Source: Bog-473 sp963791995
Lineage (GTDB): Bacteria; Actinomycetota; Acidimicrobiia; Acidimicrobiales; RAAP-2
Length of the DNA stretch: 64,000 nucleotides
Assembly (NCBI GenBank): GCA_963791995.1
Contig: CAWBUQ010000001.1
Coordinates: forward strand, 124,001-188,000
Reading direction: 5' to 3'
Shown here: in pieces, positions 14,099 to 22,919 of the stretch
Layout of the letters: the number at the start of each line of letters is the position of its first letter
Numbering within the stretch: the stretch's first letter is position 1
Program-made: the position numbers and the translations under genes
Notes under the pieces: generated by a model
Databases searched by the model: none
Told to the model about the DNA's origin: nothing
The model's input: only the letters and a program-made list of their open reading frames with translations

Positions 14099-15685
14099 TC
14101 ACGGCAGGGCGCTGGCGTGATCGCCCCCTGCCAGCAGCGGGAAGAAGTGGCCGGCAACGCCCCTGAGGAAGCCGACGACCAATCTGGGCGTCAGCGCTGT
14201 TCCAGGGTCGTTGAGTTCGGCCGGGAGCTTCACCTCCATCTCCCTGGCCTTGGCAATGAGAGCTGGGCCCAGGCCCTTGCCCAGAGTGCTCAGCCCCTTG
14301 CCCACCACCTCGGGATCCATCGTCCAGGCGGGCACGGGAAGCGACTTGATGGCTGCCCAGGTCTTTGGGTCGCGGGGGGCGGCGAGCGAAAAGACGTGAT
14401 CGAACGTGCGAGCTGAGGCATCCCGTCCGGTGAAGGCCTCACCGAGACCCCACGTCTTGCGCAGTGTGGCGATCAGGGACGTGTGTCTGTACTCCTCGTT
14501 ATACACCGATCCCGCCTCGACCCAGGGCGACACGATGACGGCAGGTACCCGGTAACCAGAGCGCTCGAACGTGAATCCGCACTCGCCAGCGGGTGTCGAG
14601 GGGTCGGGTGGCGGGACCTGCCCGGGAGGAACGTGATCGTAGGTGCCTCCGGGCTCGTCCCAACCGATCAGCAGAGCGGTGTTCCAGACGTTGGCACCCG
14701 TCTCCGAGGTGGCTGACCGATAGGCGTTGAACACCCGCTCCAAGAATGCCTCGCCCGAGAGGGTCGAGGATGGGCTATCGACCTCGATGTTCACTTTGTC
14801 CGAGAATGAGCGGCCCATCGCCGGGTGATAGTCGCCGTGCCCAGCCATCATGTTGGGTTCGATCAGCGAGAAGTCCGGAAGAGTGCCCGCTGCGGCATCC
14901 CTCTCGAACTCGGCGAAGGGCACGAAATGGGTGGCCAGGCGATCCTTCAACCGGGAAAAATGGATCAACCCCGTGAACGACAGCGGCATTGGCTCCATGA
15001 CGTAGACCTTCCAGGTCTTGCCGTGGGCTTCCAGCCGTTCAAAAATCGTCTCGGCGTCGTTCTCCGTGAACCATTTCCTGAGCGGACTGTTCACGACCGC
15101 ACCCGACGAGGTGGCGGCAGTCCAGAACGAGCGGTTCATAAATGTCTGCGATGGGACCTCGCAGAACCAATGGTCGAAAACGCCGAAGTCCCGAGCGAGA
15201 CCGTTCAGCACCGGGAGCTGTTCTGGGGTGTACCCAGTCATGATGTGGGCGTACTCGTCGTAAGTGGGCTGGCGGCCGATCTCTCCGGTGAACGTCGAGA
15301 TGTAGTCGGTCACGAACCCATCCATCGTCGGAGAGGCTCCCGGAGCCGGAGCATTCCACGGCGCCGAAACTGCTTCTCCGATCTTGAACCGGTTCTGCTC
15401 GTCGAGGATGTTGAACAACTGGGTGTTGGTGTGGAAGTACTCCTCGCCGGAGTCCGGATTGGGCGAGTCCATATCGGTGGCGACCGTGTACGGAACATTC
15501 TTTCGGTCGGCGCCGTGCTCTGCCCAATTGGGGATCGGGTTGCTCAGGTTCTTGCCGATTACCCCCTCAAAGTTCTTGCCGTCCTCGGGGCCATAGAGGT
15601 GTCCGAGGACGTTGTCGAAAGAGCGGTTCTCGAAGAGCACCAATACGATGTGGTCGAGGGCGTGGGACGCGTGGAACGTCGGCAT
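14099..15685 (-). CDS. Phosphoesterase family protein (phospholipase C/acid phosphatase-like, PF04185 type)
   Basis: A 528-residue protein starting MPTFHASHALDHIVLVLFENRSFDN; the ENRSFDN block (19-25) supplies metal/nucleophile-site residues in this family. Further blocks are MAGHGDYHP, GWDEPGGTYDHVPPG and VPAVIVSPWV near the C-terminal half. Members hydrolyse phosphodiesters or phosphomonoesters such as phosphatidylcholine. No signal peptide is visible, unlike many bacterial phospholipases C, so cytoplasmic action or a non-Sec route is possible. It fills the whole segment between tRNA repeat copies 2 and 3, as if carried as a single-gene unit. No frameshift. Confidence 0.88.
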   Translation of the reverse strand: MPTFHASHALDHIVLVLFENRSFDNVLGHLYGPEDGKNFEGVIGKNLSNPIPNWAEHGADRKNVPYTVATDMDSPNPDSGEEYFHTNTQLFNILDEQNRFKIGEAVSAPWNAPAPGASPTMDGFVTDYISTFTGEIGRQPTYDEYAHIMTGYTPEQLPVLNGLARDFGVFDHWFCEVPSQTFMNRSFWTAATSSGAVVNSPLRKWFTENDAETIFERLEAHGKTWKVYVMEPMPLSFTGLIHFSRLKDRLATHFVPFAEFERDAAAGTLPDFSLIEPNMMAGHGDYHPAMGRSFSDKVNIEVDSPSSTLSGEAFLERVFNAYRSATSETGANVWNTALLIGWDEPGGTYDHVPPGQVPPPDPSTPAGECGFTFERSGYRVPAVIVSPWVEAGSVYNEEYRHTSLIATLRKTWGLGEAFTGRDASARTFDHVFSLAAPRDPKTWAAIKSLPVPAWTMDPEVVGKGLSTLGKGLGPALIAKAREMEVKLPAELNDPGTALTPRLVVGFLRGVAGHFFPLLAGGDHASALP

Positions 15686-16213
15686 CAGTTGCGGTCCCTT
15701 ACCTCACAGACCTCGGACGGCATGATCACCGAACTGTACCCCCAGGAGCGCGCCAGAGGACGCTTGAGTTGTGTCCGGAGTCGTGCCCCGAAATGTGTGA
15801 GGGGGGAGTGCGGCCGACCCTTGGTCCGAGTTCGAGCCGACCTCACCTTCAAACAGCTGAGGTCGTGGGTTCGAGTCCCGCAGCGCTCACTCGTTATCGC
15901 TGGTCCAGGCGTTCTCGACCTTACGACGTGACATCTGATCCCCCGGGAGCCTGCTCATCCCGCGTTGTGCTGCACATAAGCAAACAGTCCCGTATGCCTC
16001 ATGACCGCTTCGACACGATTCTCGTCGCGGCGTGTTCCGTGCATCGTCACCGTGAAGATCCAGACATTGGGTGTCTCAAAGCTCGAGAACGCCGGCGAGG
16101 GTTCGCCCGGGAGTTGTCGGAGTTGCCTCGTGAGCGTGATCAGTTGTGCCTGCGTCACTCCGGCATGTGTTTCGGCCTGAAGGAGCCCTGTTGCCGTTGA
16201 GATTGGAAGCCCG
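15686..16213. other. Intergenic region containing tRNA repeat copy 3
   Basis: It contains repeat copy 3 (15848-15890). A minus-strand frame ending at 15955 (including ETPNVWIFTVTMHGTRRDENR) is open from within the next gene and could encode a short protein, but it lacks a start signal. Nothing else is seen. Confidence 0.4.
15848..15890 (+). repeat. tRNA-Val 3'-half repeat copy 3 (att-like)
   Basis: TTCAAACAGCTGAGG... matches the tRNA 3' half with three substitutions, and similarity continues 5 bases past the tRNA end (CACTCGTT). It therefore preserves more of the original downstream flank than copy 2. It marks the junction between the phosphoesterase segment and the next. Confidence 0.8.
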
Positions 16214-16559
16214 ATGGCAGTGTTCAATGGCGTGTTCCCGATCCTTCCCGGTAACGAACAAGCAGGAAGGGACTTCGCGGCCGCGTGCATGGGGGAGCGC
16301 CGCAAGGGGTTCGAGGCTCAGGCGGCTCGGACGGGACTTACCCGCGAGACCTGGGCTCTGCAGGAGACTCCGATGGGGGAGGTTCATGGTGGTGTGGTTC
16401 GAAGCTCCCGACGTCGAGAAGGCGTTCACGGAACTCGCCACCTCCGGCGACGAATTCACCATCTGGTTTCGTGGCCAAGTCAAGGATGTGACTGGCGTCG
16501 ACCTGGGCGCTCCGCCCGAAAGCCCGCCCCCCGAAGTGCTGGTCGACTGGAACTCCTGA
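16214..16559 (+). CDS. Conserved small hypothetical protein (one frameshift)
   Basis: A protein of about 114 residues in two frames: MAVFNGVFPILPGNEQAGRD...TWALQETPMGE, then FMVVWFEAPDVEKAFTELA...DVTGVDLGAPP...VLVDWNS. One extra G near 16383 (GAGGTTC for GAGTTC) separates them. The sequence reads as a ferredoxin-like/stress-responsive A/B barrel-type small domain; I recall similar actinobacterial hypotheticals but cannot assign a function. ATG 16214 has GGAAG 5 bases upstream. It is convergent with the next gene and lies in the third island segment. Confidence 0.65.
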
Positions 16560-16590
16560 AGACAGCGCGAGACGCCCGACCTTCGCGGTT

Positions 16591-17343
16591 CTACTGCAAG
16601 GTGCTGAGCTTCTTCTTGGCTGCCGACACTTTTGCGTGAGCTTCTTTCGACCGTCGGACCGCCGACGCTTCGGCGGTCTCGAGTCGGGTCAGTTCGTCGG
16701 CGGCTTCCGACAAGGCTTCTCTCGCCTTCTTCACAGCACCGTCAGCCCGCTCTGCCTCTCGGTGCGCGTCCTTGAGGTCGCGCTTTGCTGCGATCCGCTC
16801 AGCCCCTGACCGAGCACGTATGGACCTGGTGTTCTTGGCACCGGTCGGCGACCCGACGGCAGTCTGCTCACCCAATCCGAGTCCCGAATAGTGGAGACCA
16901 CTGCTCAAGCGGCCCCCGAGAAGTCTCTCAGCGGCCTCGGGATCCGCAAAGGCGGCCTCAAGGGTGGATTCAAGCTCCCGCGAGGCCGCAGCAGTCACGG
17001 ACTGGCCCACTCGAGCAGCCTTTGCCCTCGCATCTCGCACCAGCTTGGAGATCGCGTCGTTTCTCTCTCTTGAGACTCTTCGAATCTGCTCTCCTTCGAG
17101 CTTGCCTTTTGGCGCTCGCAGCTCGGTGCCCAAATCGACCAGGCGCTGGACGTCGCTTGCCTGTTCGAACGCGAGGAGGTTCGCGAGCCATGCACCGACC
17201 GAAGGCCTGCGAAGCTTCTTCAGCGAGGACGCGAGATCTGGGTGGCCCGCGAGGCGAGCCTCCGCTGCCATTGCGTCTCGAGCCGCCGTGAATTCGCTCG
17301 GACCCACCCGATAGAGGTCCTGCGTTGCGCCGTTGAGCTCCAC
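16591..17343 (-). CDS. Conserved actinobacterial hypothetical protein, coiled-coil
   Basis: About 250 residues from GTG 17343 (VELNGATQDLYRVGPSEF...); a longer frame to 17436 is open but atypical. The N-terminal block DLYRVGPSEFTAARDAMAA and KKLRRPSVGAWLANLLA is a pattern seen in actinobacterial hypotheticals. The C-terminal third (about 180-250) is Ala/Lys/Glu-rich and predicted to be coiled coil (AHREAERADGAVKKAREAL). Function unknown; a DNA- or RNA-associated role for the basic coiled coil would be a guess. It lies between tRNA repeats 3 and 4. Confidence 0.72.
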   Translation of the reverse strand: MELNGATQDLYRVGPSEFTAARDAMAAEARLAGHPDLASSLKKLRRPSVGAWLANLLAFEQASDVQRLVDLGTELRAPKGKLEGEQIRRVSRERNDAISKLVRDARAKAARVGQSVTAAASRELESTLEAAFADPEAAERLLGGRLSSGLHYSGLGLGEQTAVGSPTGAKNTRSIRARSGAERIAAKRDLKDAHREAERADGAVKKAREALSEAADELTRLETAEASAVRRSKEAHAKVSAAKKKLSTLQ

Positions 17344-17525
17344 GCATCCATTCTGCCGAGAATCAAGCTCGGTGGAGGGCGGCAAGGGAGCGACTTCCAG
17401 CGCGATCCGTGTGCGATCGAGGGGAAATAGGAGCACGCTGCGGTCAACCGTGGTCAGGTTGCGTGGCGTCTCACGTGGCCTTTCGGCATACCCGAGTTAA
17501 CGGACTGGATTTTGAACCGGTGTGG

Positions 17526-17562
17526 CACGGCTGAAGTCGTGTCCCGACGGAGCCCACTCGTT
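17526..17562 (+). repeat. tRNA-Val 3'-half remnant copy 4
   Basis: CACGGCTGAAGTCGTG, then TCCCG and AGCCCACTCGTTT, aligns with the tRNA 3' half with the T-stem GGTTCGAG deleted and the downstream flank CACTCGTT preserved. It is the most decayed copy and would mark the oldest distal junction of the array. Confidence 0.6.
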
Positions 17563-17618
17563 TCGCGACACCGGGCCTTTTCACGGAGTCGAGGGGACAC
17601 GTCACGGACCAAAGATCT

Positions 17619-20036
17619 TCACTCAGTCCGCAAGAGCTGCCCGACCGACCGTCTGCGCGCGGAGGTCACGGCTGGAAACACGGCCAGCGCATTGGCGACC
17701 ACGAGCACACCGATCGCCAAGGCAACGATCGTCAACCCAGGTACCGCGGCGACGGGCACAGCACCGAGATTGGTGGCAAAGGCATTCCAAACGACTCTTC
17801 CGACGACGATGCCGAGCGGGACACCGAGGACGATGCCCACCAGGGCAACCGTCGTCGCTTGCCAAAACACGGTCGCTCCGACCTGCACGCTCACGAAGCC
17901 GAGCGCCTTGAGCAGACCCATCTCACGGCGCCGACGGACGACGCTGACCACGAGCAGATGGAGCAGTGTTGCCACGCCGAATACCGCCAGCATGCACCCG
18001 AGGATCAGCGGGAAGTTCACCGCCTCCCCGAAGTTGACCAACGAGGTTGGGATGGTCGGCCGGGTTGCGCCGTCCTGGGCGACGTAGCGAGCGATTGCAG
18101 CCTGACCCTTCGGGCCCGAAGTCACCCTCGCCAAGACGACGAAGTTCTGACTGTTCGCGAAGGCCCGCTGGCATCGACTCTGCTCATGTCCAGGTGGGCA
18201 CACTGCGTGCAGGTAGCCGGCCAAGGTGAAGGCCGAACCGGCGCCGAACCCTCCGCCCCCAGCGTCGCTGGGGAACGATGTTGTCCCAACGACGCGAAAT
18301 GGCACAGTGCGGGAACCGCCGGTCGGCAGTTGCACGGTTCACGCCCAGGACCGAACCCACGTGTGCCCCGACCTGGTGCATGGTCGTGACTCCGAGCGTC
18401 ATGTCGTGCTCACCTGTGGGAAGCCGACCGTCCACTTTCGACAGGAGCATGGGTCCACGAACCGTCTTGCCGGCAAGGGCGAGGACGTCATGCCCGTTGA
18501 TCGACACCTCGTCGGTGGCCGCCAGCATGATCGCGCTGATGGAGTGGTCGCGCCGCAGACTGGCGACCCAAGAGGTGGGGTTACCCGGACCACCGTTCGA
18601 GTTCGAGAAGGACAACTGGTAGTTGCTGCCGTAGAGCGCAGGTGTCGCTGTGAGATTCGTCAAGCTGTGAGCGAATACGACCGTTGCGCAGAGCGCCATG
18701 ACCGCCAACACGCATCCGAACAGTGCGGTGCCCACTGGGAGCGAGGCAACGCCGCGTCCGCGTTCCAAGGCGTGACGGACCCCGATCACCGCGCTTGGCG
18801 GCGCGCCTGTGGCGACCACTTTCGACGCGATGATCGACGGGTGCCCCTCCGATGACCGCTCACCGCCGACGTGCACCCGCGAGGCGCGCATGGCCGGCCA
18901 GATCCCGAGGAGCAGAGCCACGACAACCGTTGCCAGCGCTCCGAGAAGGAGGACGAAGGGATCGAAGGCAAGACCGGTCGACGGCTCGGCCAGGCGCGCC
19001 TCCCCGACCGGTGTCAGAGGGGACAGAGCAAAGGCAACGATGACGGCGCCGGCCGCACCGACGACGCGCTACCACCAGATTCCGCGCCATGCCGAGCACC
19101 ACGAGGTGGCGCCTTGGGAAGCCCAACGCCACCAAGGAGGGGTACGCCTCGCTCTCGACGACGCTCTGGCGACCGAGCGCCTGGCCGACGACGGCCAGTC
19201 CGACCAGTGCGGCGAGGGCGGCGAGCACCCACCATCCCACGGCCTGTGGGTGGATCGATGCCGCGACCGCCGCAGCAGCAGTGGCCTGGTTGGAGATATA
19301 GACGAGGTGAAGAGGACCCGCGGCCGCAGCGAACCGGGGGAGGCTGGAAGTCCCGTGACGAAGCCGCACGAGGTAAACGGAGGCGCTCGGAACTCTCTTG
19401 TTGATGGCGCGGGCGAACGCCGGCGTTGTGAAGAGATCGTATTCGGGCGTTGTCCCGGAGGGGAACTCCATTTCAGCCGCTCCGAATCCCACGACATGCA
19501 GGGCAACCATCGGCCCGGACGGAGCCACGTTGGCTCCGCTACCCAGTTCCTGCCGCTGTGTGGATGCATAGAGCGGCACATGGAACACCGAACCGATGTG
19601 CACTCCGAAGTCCTGCTGGAGGGTGAAGGACGCCAGCACGTCATACGGTGACGATTCGGCGGGCATCTGGCCGGCGACCAGCTTCACGACCCGCCTCAAA
19701 GCTGTGGGTGACATGCTCGTTGATGTAGAAGTCCGACGGATTGATGGCATGGGTGGTGCAGGCGCACCTCGGTTGTCCGCTGGCAGGATTGGCGATCGCC
19801 GTGACAGAGGAAACTCCGGGAAGCGTGCTCAGACCAGAAACGGGTTCTTGATTGTAGATGTAGACGTCATATCCGTGAGACGCGACAAAGCGCGGAAAGG
19901 CGGTGGCCGTGCGTCGCCCGGCTGCTGCGGCTGCCAAAACCAGTCCGCCGACGACGGCGATCAAGACGACCAAGACCAGCCAGGACCGCCAGCGACGGCG
20001 AAGCTCGGCACTGAACACAAGCCTTACTGCGCCCAC
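17619..20036 (-). CDS. FtsX-like ABC transporter permease (three frameshifts)
   Basis: One permease of about 800 residues read across four frames. The N-terminus MGAVRLVFSAELRRRWRSWLVLVVLIAVVG has a basic start and first membrane helix. Then come a large extracytoplasmic domain, central helices (GWWVLAALAALVGLAVVGQAL; FVLLLGALATVVVALLLG), a second extracytoplasmic domain and a C-terminal FtsX core (LHLLVVSVVRRRREMGLLKALGF...). Extra bases near 19685, 19070 and 18320 break it; removing one base each restores continuity. GTG start at 20036 with AGGAGGT at 20041-20047. Family members work with an ABC ATPase to move lipids, lipoproteins or peptides, but no ATPase gene is adjacent, which is unusual. 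Confidence 0.78.
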
Positions 20037-20806
20037 GATGACCTCCTGACCCCCGTGTTCTCCACCGAGCTCGGCGCGCTCACGATGGCATGTAGCTTTT
20101 CACCGGCCCTGGGAGCGCCGTCCTCGGTGACGGCGACTTCGAACCGGCCACCGATGCGACCGCCGAACCGGGGCTAGAGCGTGGGAGCCGGTCGACGCAC
20201 GCGCCGCGCCACCGATTGGGCCTGGACGGCCACGGCGAACATGATCGGTAGGACGCAACCGATCATGCGGGGAGCCGACACGCCATTTGGCGCAACGAGC
20301 TGGATTCCAGGTCGAGCCCCCGGCCCATCCTCGATGGCCGCGACCTCAGGGCCGACAAATCGACTGGCACCGGCACCGCCTCCTTCAGACTCGTCTCGGG
20401 TCAACGGTACAAAGAACAGTGCCCCGCACCAAGGGTGATACCTCGGAGACGGCGAGGTGGTGGTACCCGTCCGACGGTAGTGATGGCACCAATGATGACC
20501 GGCGCCGACCTGGTGTCCTCTGGCCCTCTCAGGCCCCTGCCAGATGCCGGAATCTTCTCTTTGTCGCGGGTGGAGCCGGTGGTGTCCGCCGTGCCTTCGT
20601 GCCTTGTCGCGAATCAGCGAACCCGAACCTGTCGTGCGTTGTGGGCCTGGCGCAAGGGGACTGGAGACGTGCGAGCAGACCGGTCCGCTCGAATCCCCAC
20701 GACTGCTGAGGCTCCCGGAAAGACGGGTTTGAGTCTTGGATCTTCCGGGACGAGCGGTTGGGCTGCGGGGCGGCCGGGAGCCGCCCCGCAGCCCGAACAG
20801 AACCCG
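20037..20806. other. Long intergenic region, possibly decayed
   Basis: About 770 bases separate two minus-strand genes. A 76-residue minus frame (20174-20404) contains a hydrophobic segment (MIGCVLPIMFAVAVQAQ), but its only start is TTG and it has no family. Plus-strand frames are basic shadows. Apart from the terminator hairpin at 20760-20794 nothing convincing is present. Confidence 0.45.
20760..20794 (-). terminator. Strong GC hairpin terminator after the phosphodiesterase gene
   Basis: GGGCTGCGGGGCGGC (20760-20774) pairs perfectly over 15 bp with GCCGCCCCGCAGCCC (20780-20794) around a CGGGA loop. It starts 12 bases beyond the stop of the minus-strand gene. There is no U-tract, a common state for actinobacterial terminators. 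Confidence 0.75.
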
Positions 20807-22600
20807 TTAACGCCCGTCGCCGAGGCCGGGGAGGACCCGCGTGCCCTCTCGCTGGACTGCCTGAAGCCAGTTCGGGGAAAGTCCGAGCAGCTTCAAGATC
20901 GTTGGAGCGACCTGAGTCGTTTCCACTCCGCTCCTTGACTGGCTTGGCTGGACTGTGCCCGGCGCATAGACGACGAGCGGAACGTCCCGATCGCCCGGAT
21001 TGTCGCCGCCGTGTTCGGCAATCTTCGAGCCGGTCGTGTAGATCGTGCCGACCTGCGCGATCCCGAACACGTCTGGGTGGTGTGGGTCCGAGGTCGAGAC
21101 GCCGAAGAAACGCGCCGACTGCTGGCCGGCGAAGATCTCCTGCAGGCCGGAGTGCTGGACGGTGATCGTCTGCCCGGCGTAGTTGACCGCCGGGGCCGTA
21201 TGGGTCCACAGGTAGTCCTGGACGAAGTCAGTCGCCGCCTGCGAGCGGTCCGAGAGCCACCAGAGCAGCCCGTCATCGTCGGCCTCTTGGACGACGAGCG
21301 TTTGGTTGCTCGGATGCTGTGCGGCCCAGGCGGCATTGACGCCGGCAATGATCGGGCCGTCGTCGATGCGCTGCAACTGGTTGTTGTTCAAAGGTGACTG
21401 GCCGTGCTTGGCCGTCAAGATGATGGCCGTCGAGTCGGCCTCGCCATCTGTCCGGATCGTGTCGGCCATCCGCTGGAGCGCGTCATTGACGTAGTCGAGA
21501 GCGCTCTGGAGCAGCAGGCCGGGCACCTGTTGGCCGCCCTCGGTCACGTAGCCGCCGGGCAACGACGGGCCCTCGACGTAATTGCCCTGCGCGTTCGGGC
21601 CAATCAGCACTGCCGGGGAGCTCTTCAGCTTCTCGGCAGTGGAGACTGTTTGGAAGTTCATCCCGTAGATGGCCGGTGTGCCGACCTTCGGTCCGGTGCC
21701 GGAGTGGTCATAGCCGTTGATCCAATTGATGACCGCCTGGACTTTGTAGGAGTCGTACTGCTTGGTCGCGGCGTTGTCGGCCGTCCATGTGCCGTCGACG
21801 GGGTACGGCACGCCGTTCGGCTCGACCGCCTGCGCGTCGATCTCCGGCCCGAAGAAGTCGTCGATACTCGTGCCGTTCGAGCCAGGGCCGTTGAACGACG
21901 TGTAGATCGCGTGCTTGTCAGACCACGCCGTACGCATGCCTGCATTGTGGATCACCTGGAAGATCGTATTGACGCCCAGGAAGTCCCACGGCTGAATCGG
22001 CTGGCAGGTCTTCGGGTCGACCGGATACGTCGCCGGGTTCAGACCCGACTGCGGGTGCGGACTCAGGTTCATGATCAAGGCGGGGTTTGTGTCCTTGCCG
22101 CCCGGGTAGATCGAGCCACCCTCATCGAACGACGGGAAGGTGTTGCCGCTCCCGTTGTTCAGGAGGTCCGGCAGGGCAGGAAGGTTGTCGTCAGGCGAGT
22201 CGTAGATGACATTGCCGCCCGGGACCGGCCCGGAGCAGTTTGTCGTCCCCGGGGGGAAGACACCGTGGCTGTACTCGTCGTCGTAGTAGATGCCGGTGAC
22301 GCTGGGGTCGCCACCGGTCATCAGCGCCGTGCCGCCCGGATCGGAATCCGAGGGGTCGGGGGTCTGTGCGTTGGTGTATTCGGCGCCGCCGGTGGCCAGC
22401 CGAGCGAGCTCCGAGTTGGGATAGTTGGCGACGTACCAGTCCAGATCGGACTGGTGCATGCCGTCGACCGAGATCATCAGCACGTGCCTGATCTGATTGT
22501 GGCCGTCAGCACCGGCGCTGGAGGACGACACCGCCAACGACGCGATCACGAGTGCAAACGCAGCGAGACCCGTCGTGACGAGGTTCGTTCTCGATTTCAT
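20807..22600 (-). CDS. Secreted alkaline phosphatase-superfamily phosphodiesterase
   Basis: A 597-residue protein with a Sec signal peptide (MKSRTNLVTTGLAAFALVIASLA, likely cleaved near SAGA-DG at 30-32). The mature part belongs to the type I phosphodiesterase/nucleotide pyrophosphatase group: ISVDGMHQSD (metal ligand D46), GTALMTGGDPSVTG (nucleophile Thr), LTAKHGQSP and IAEHGGDNPGDRDVPLVVYAPG for the remaining metal ligands. It should hydrolyse phosphodiesters or phosphoesters outside the cell. ATG 22600 has GGGAG 8 bp upstream. Two TGTCCGGACA palindromes lie about 95 and 180 bp upstream, and a strong hairpin follows the stop. No frameshift. Confidence 0.88.
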   Translation of the reverse strand: MKSRTNLVTTGLAAFALVIASLAVSSSSAGADGHNQIRHVLMISVDGMHQSDLDWYVANYPNSELARLATGGAEYTNAQTPDPSDSDPGGTALMTGGDPSVTGIYYDDEYSHGVFPPGTTNCSGPVPGGNVIYDSPDDNLPALPDLLNNGSGNTFPSFDEGGSIYPGGKDTNPALIMNLSPHPQSGLNPATYPVDPKTCQPIQPWDFLGVNTIFQVIHNAGMRTAWSDKHAIYTSFNGPGSNGTSIDDFFGPEIDAQAVEPNGVPYPVDGTWTADNAATKQYDSYKVQAVINWINGYDHSGTGPKVGTPAIYGMNFQTVSTAEKLKSSPAVLIGPNAQGNYVEGPSLPGGYVTEGGQQVPGLLLQSALDYVNDALQRMADTIRTDGEADSTAIILTAKHGQSPLNNNQLQRIDDGPIIAGVNAAWAAQHPSNQTLVVQEADDDGLLWWLSDRSQAATDFVQDYLWTHTAPAVNYAGQTITVQHSGLQEIFAGQQSARFFGVSTSDPHHPDVFGIAQVGTIYTTGSKIAEHGGDNPGDRDVPLVVYAPGTVQPSQSRSGVETTQVAPTILKLLGLSPNWLQAVQREGTRVLPGLGDGR

Positions 22601-22691
22601 AGTTCACTCCCTTTATTGGACTCGATCCTCCGATCGGCTTGAGCGTAGGAAACGCGTTCGAACAGTCCGAGACGATTCAGTGACCCGCGTA

Positions 22692-22701
22692 TGTCCGGAC
22701 A
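22692..22701. promoter_or_regulatory. Palindrome TGTCCGGACA, proximal copy
   Basis: A perfect 10-bp palindrome inside the shared context ATGTCCGGACAGTGAA, about 91-101 bp upstream of the phosphodiesterase ATG. With its twin at 22779 it is a candidate operator for a dimeric regulator. Confidence 0.5.
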
Positions 22702-22778
22702 GTGAATTTCAGCGAACGATACGGCCGTTTTCGCGCTGCAATGCGCGTGCCTCAGTGGTATTCGAGATCCCTCAGATA

Positions 22779-22788
22779 TGTCCGGACA
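22779..22788. promoter_or_regulatory. Palindrome TGTCCGGACA, distal copy
   Basis: The second copy, in context ATGTCCGGACAGCGAA, starts 87 bp from the first and has the same flanks (15 of 16 bases alike). Duplicate palindromes in one promoter suggest cooperative regulator binding. Confidence 0.5.
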
Positions 22789-22919
22789 GCGAAGCCAAAT
22801 GCCGCACGGGGGTCGTGCGAGAACCACTGTGGGGTATCTACACGGGCTGCGAGGCCCTGGGTGACGGCACACACGCATGCTCGTCAGCGCGTCACAAGTT
22901 CAGCTCACGCTTGGTTCGC

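Larger units (their letters stand above)
10858..17562. mobile_element. tRNA-Val-anchored island divided by repeated att-like sequences
   Basis: Downstream of tRNA-Val, three further direct repeats of the tRNA 3' half (14043-14085, 15848-15890 and 17526-17562) divide the DNA into segments of about 3.2, 1.8 and 1.7 kb. All copies have the same orientation as the tRNA, as expected for successive site-specific insertions at one tRNA. The copies become more degraded with distance (one mismatch, three mismatches, then a gapped remnant). No integrase, transposase or recombinase motif is visible inside, so the elements are either cryptic remnants or depend on an enzyme encoded elsewhere. Base composition is visibly less GC-rich than the flanks in the first segment. 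Confidence 0.55.
22601..22919. other. Intergenic promoter region with paired palindromes
   Basis: The 319 bases between the phosphodiesterase start and the end of the BNR-repeat gene carry two TGTCCGGACA sites and no plausible gene. This is the likely promoter/regulatory region of the phosphodiesterase. Confidence 0.6.

Noticed and set aside
14043..17562. Repeat copies 2-4 as additional tRNA-Val genes
   Set aside because: They contain only the 3' half; acceptor 5' strand, D arm and anticodon 5' stem are missing.
20174..20404. 76-residue minus-strand frame with a hydrophobic segment
   Set aside because: The only start is TTG without a ribosome-binding site, and no family resemblance is seen.
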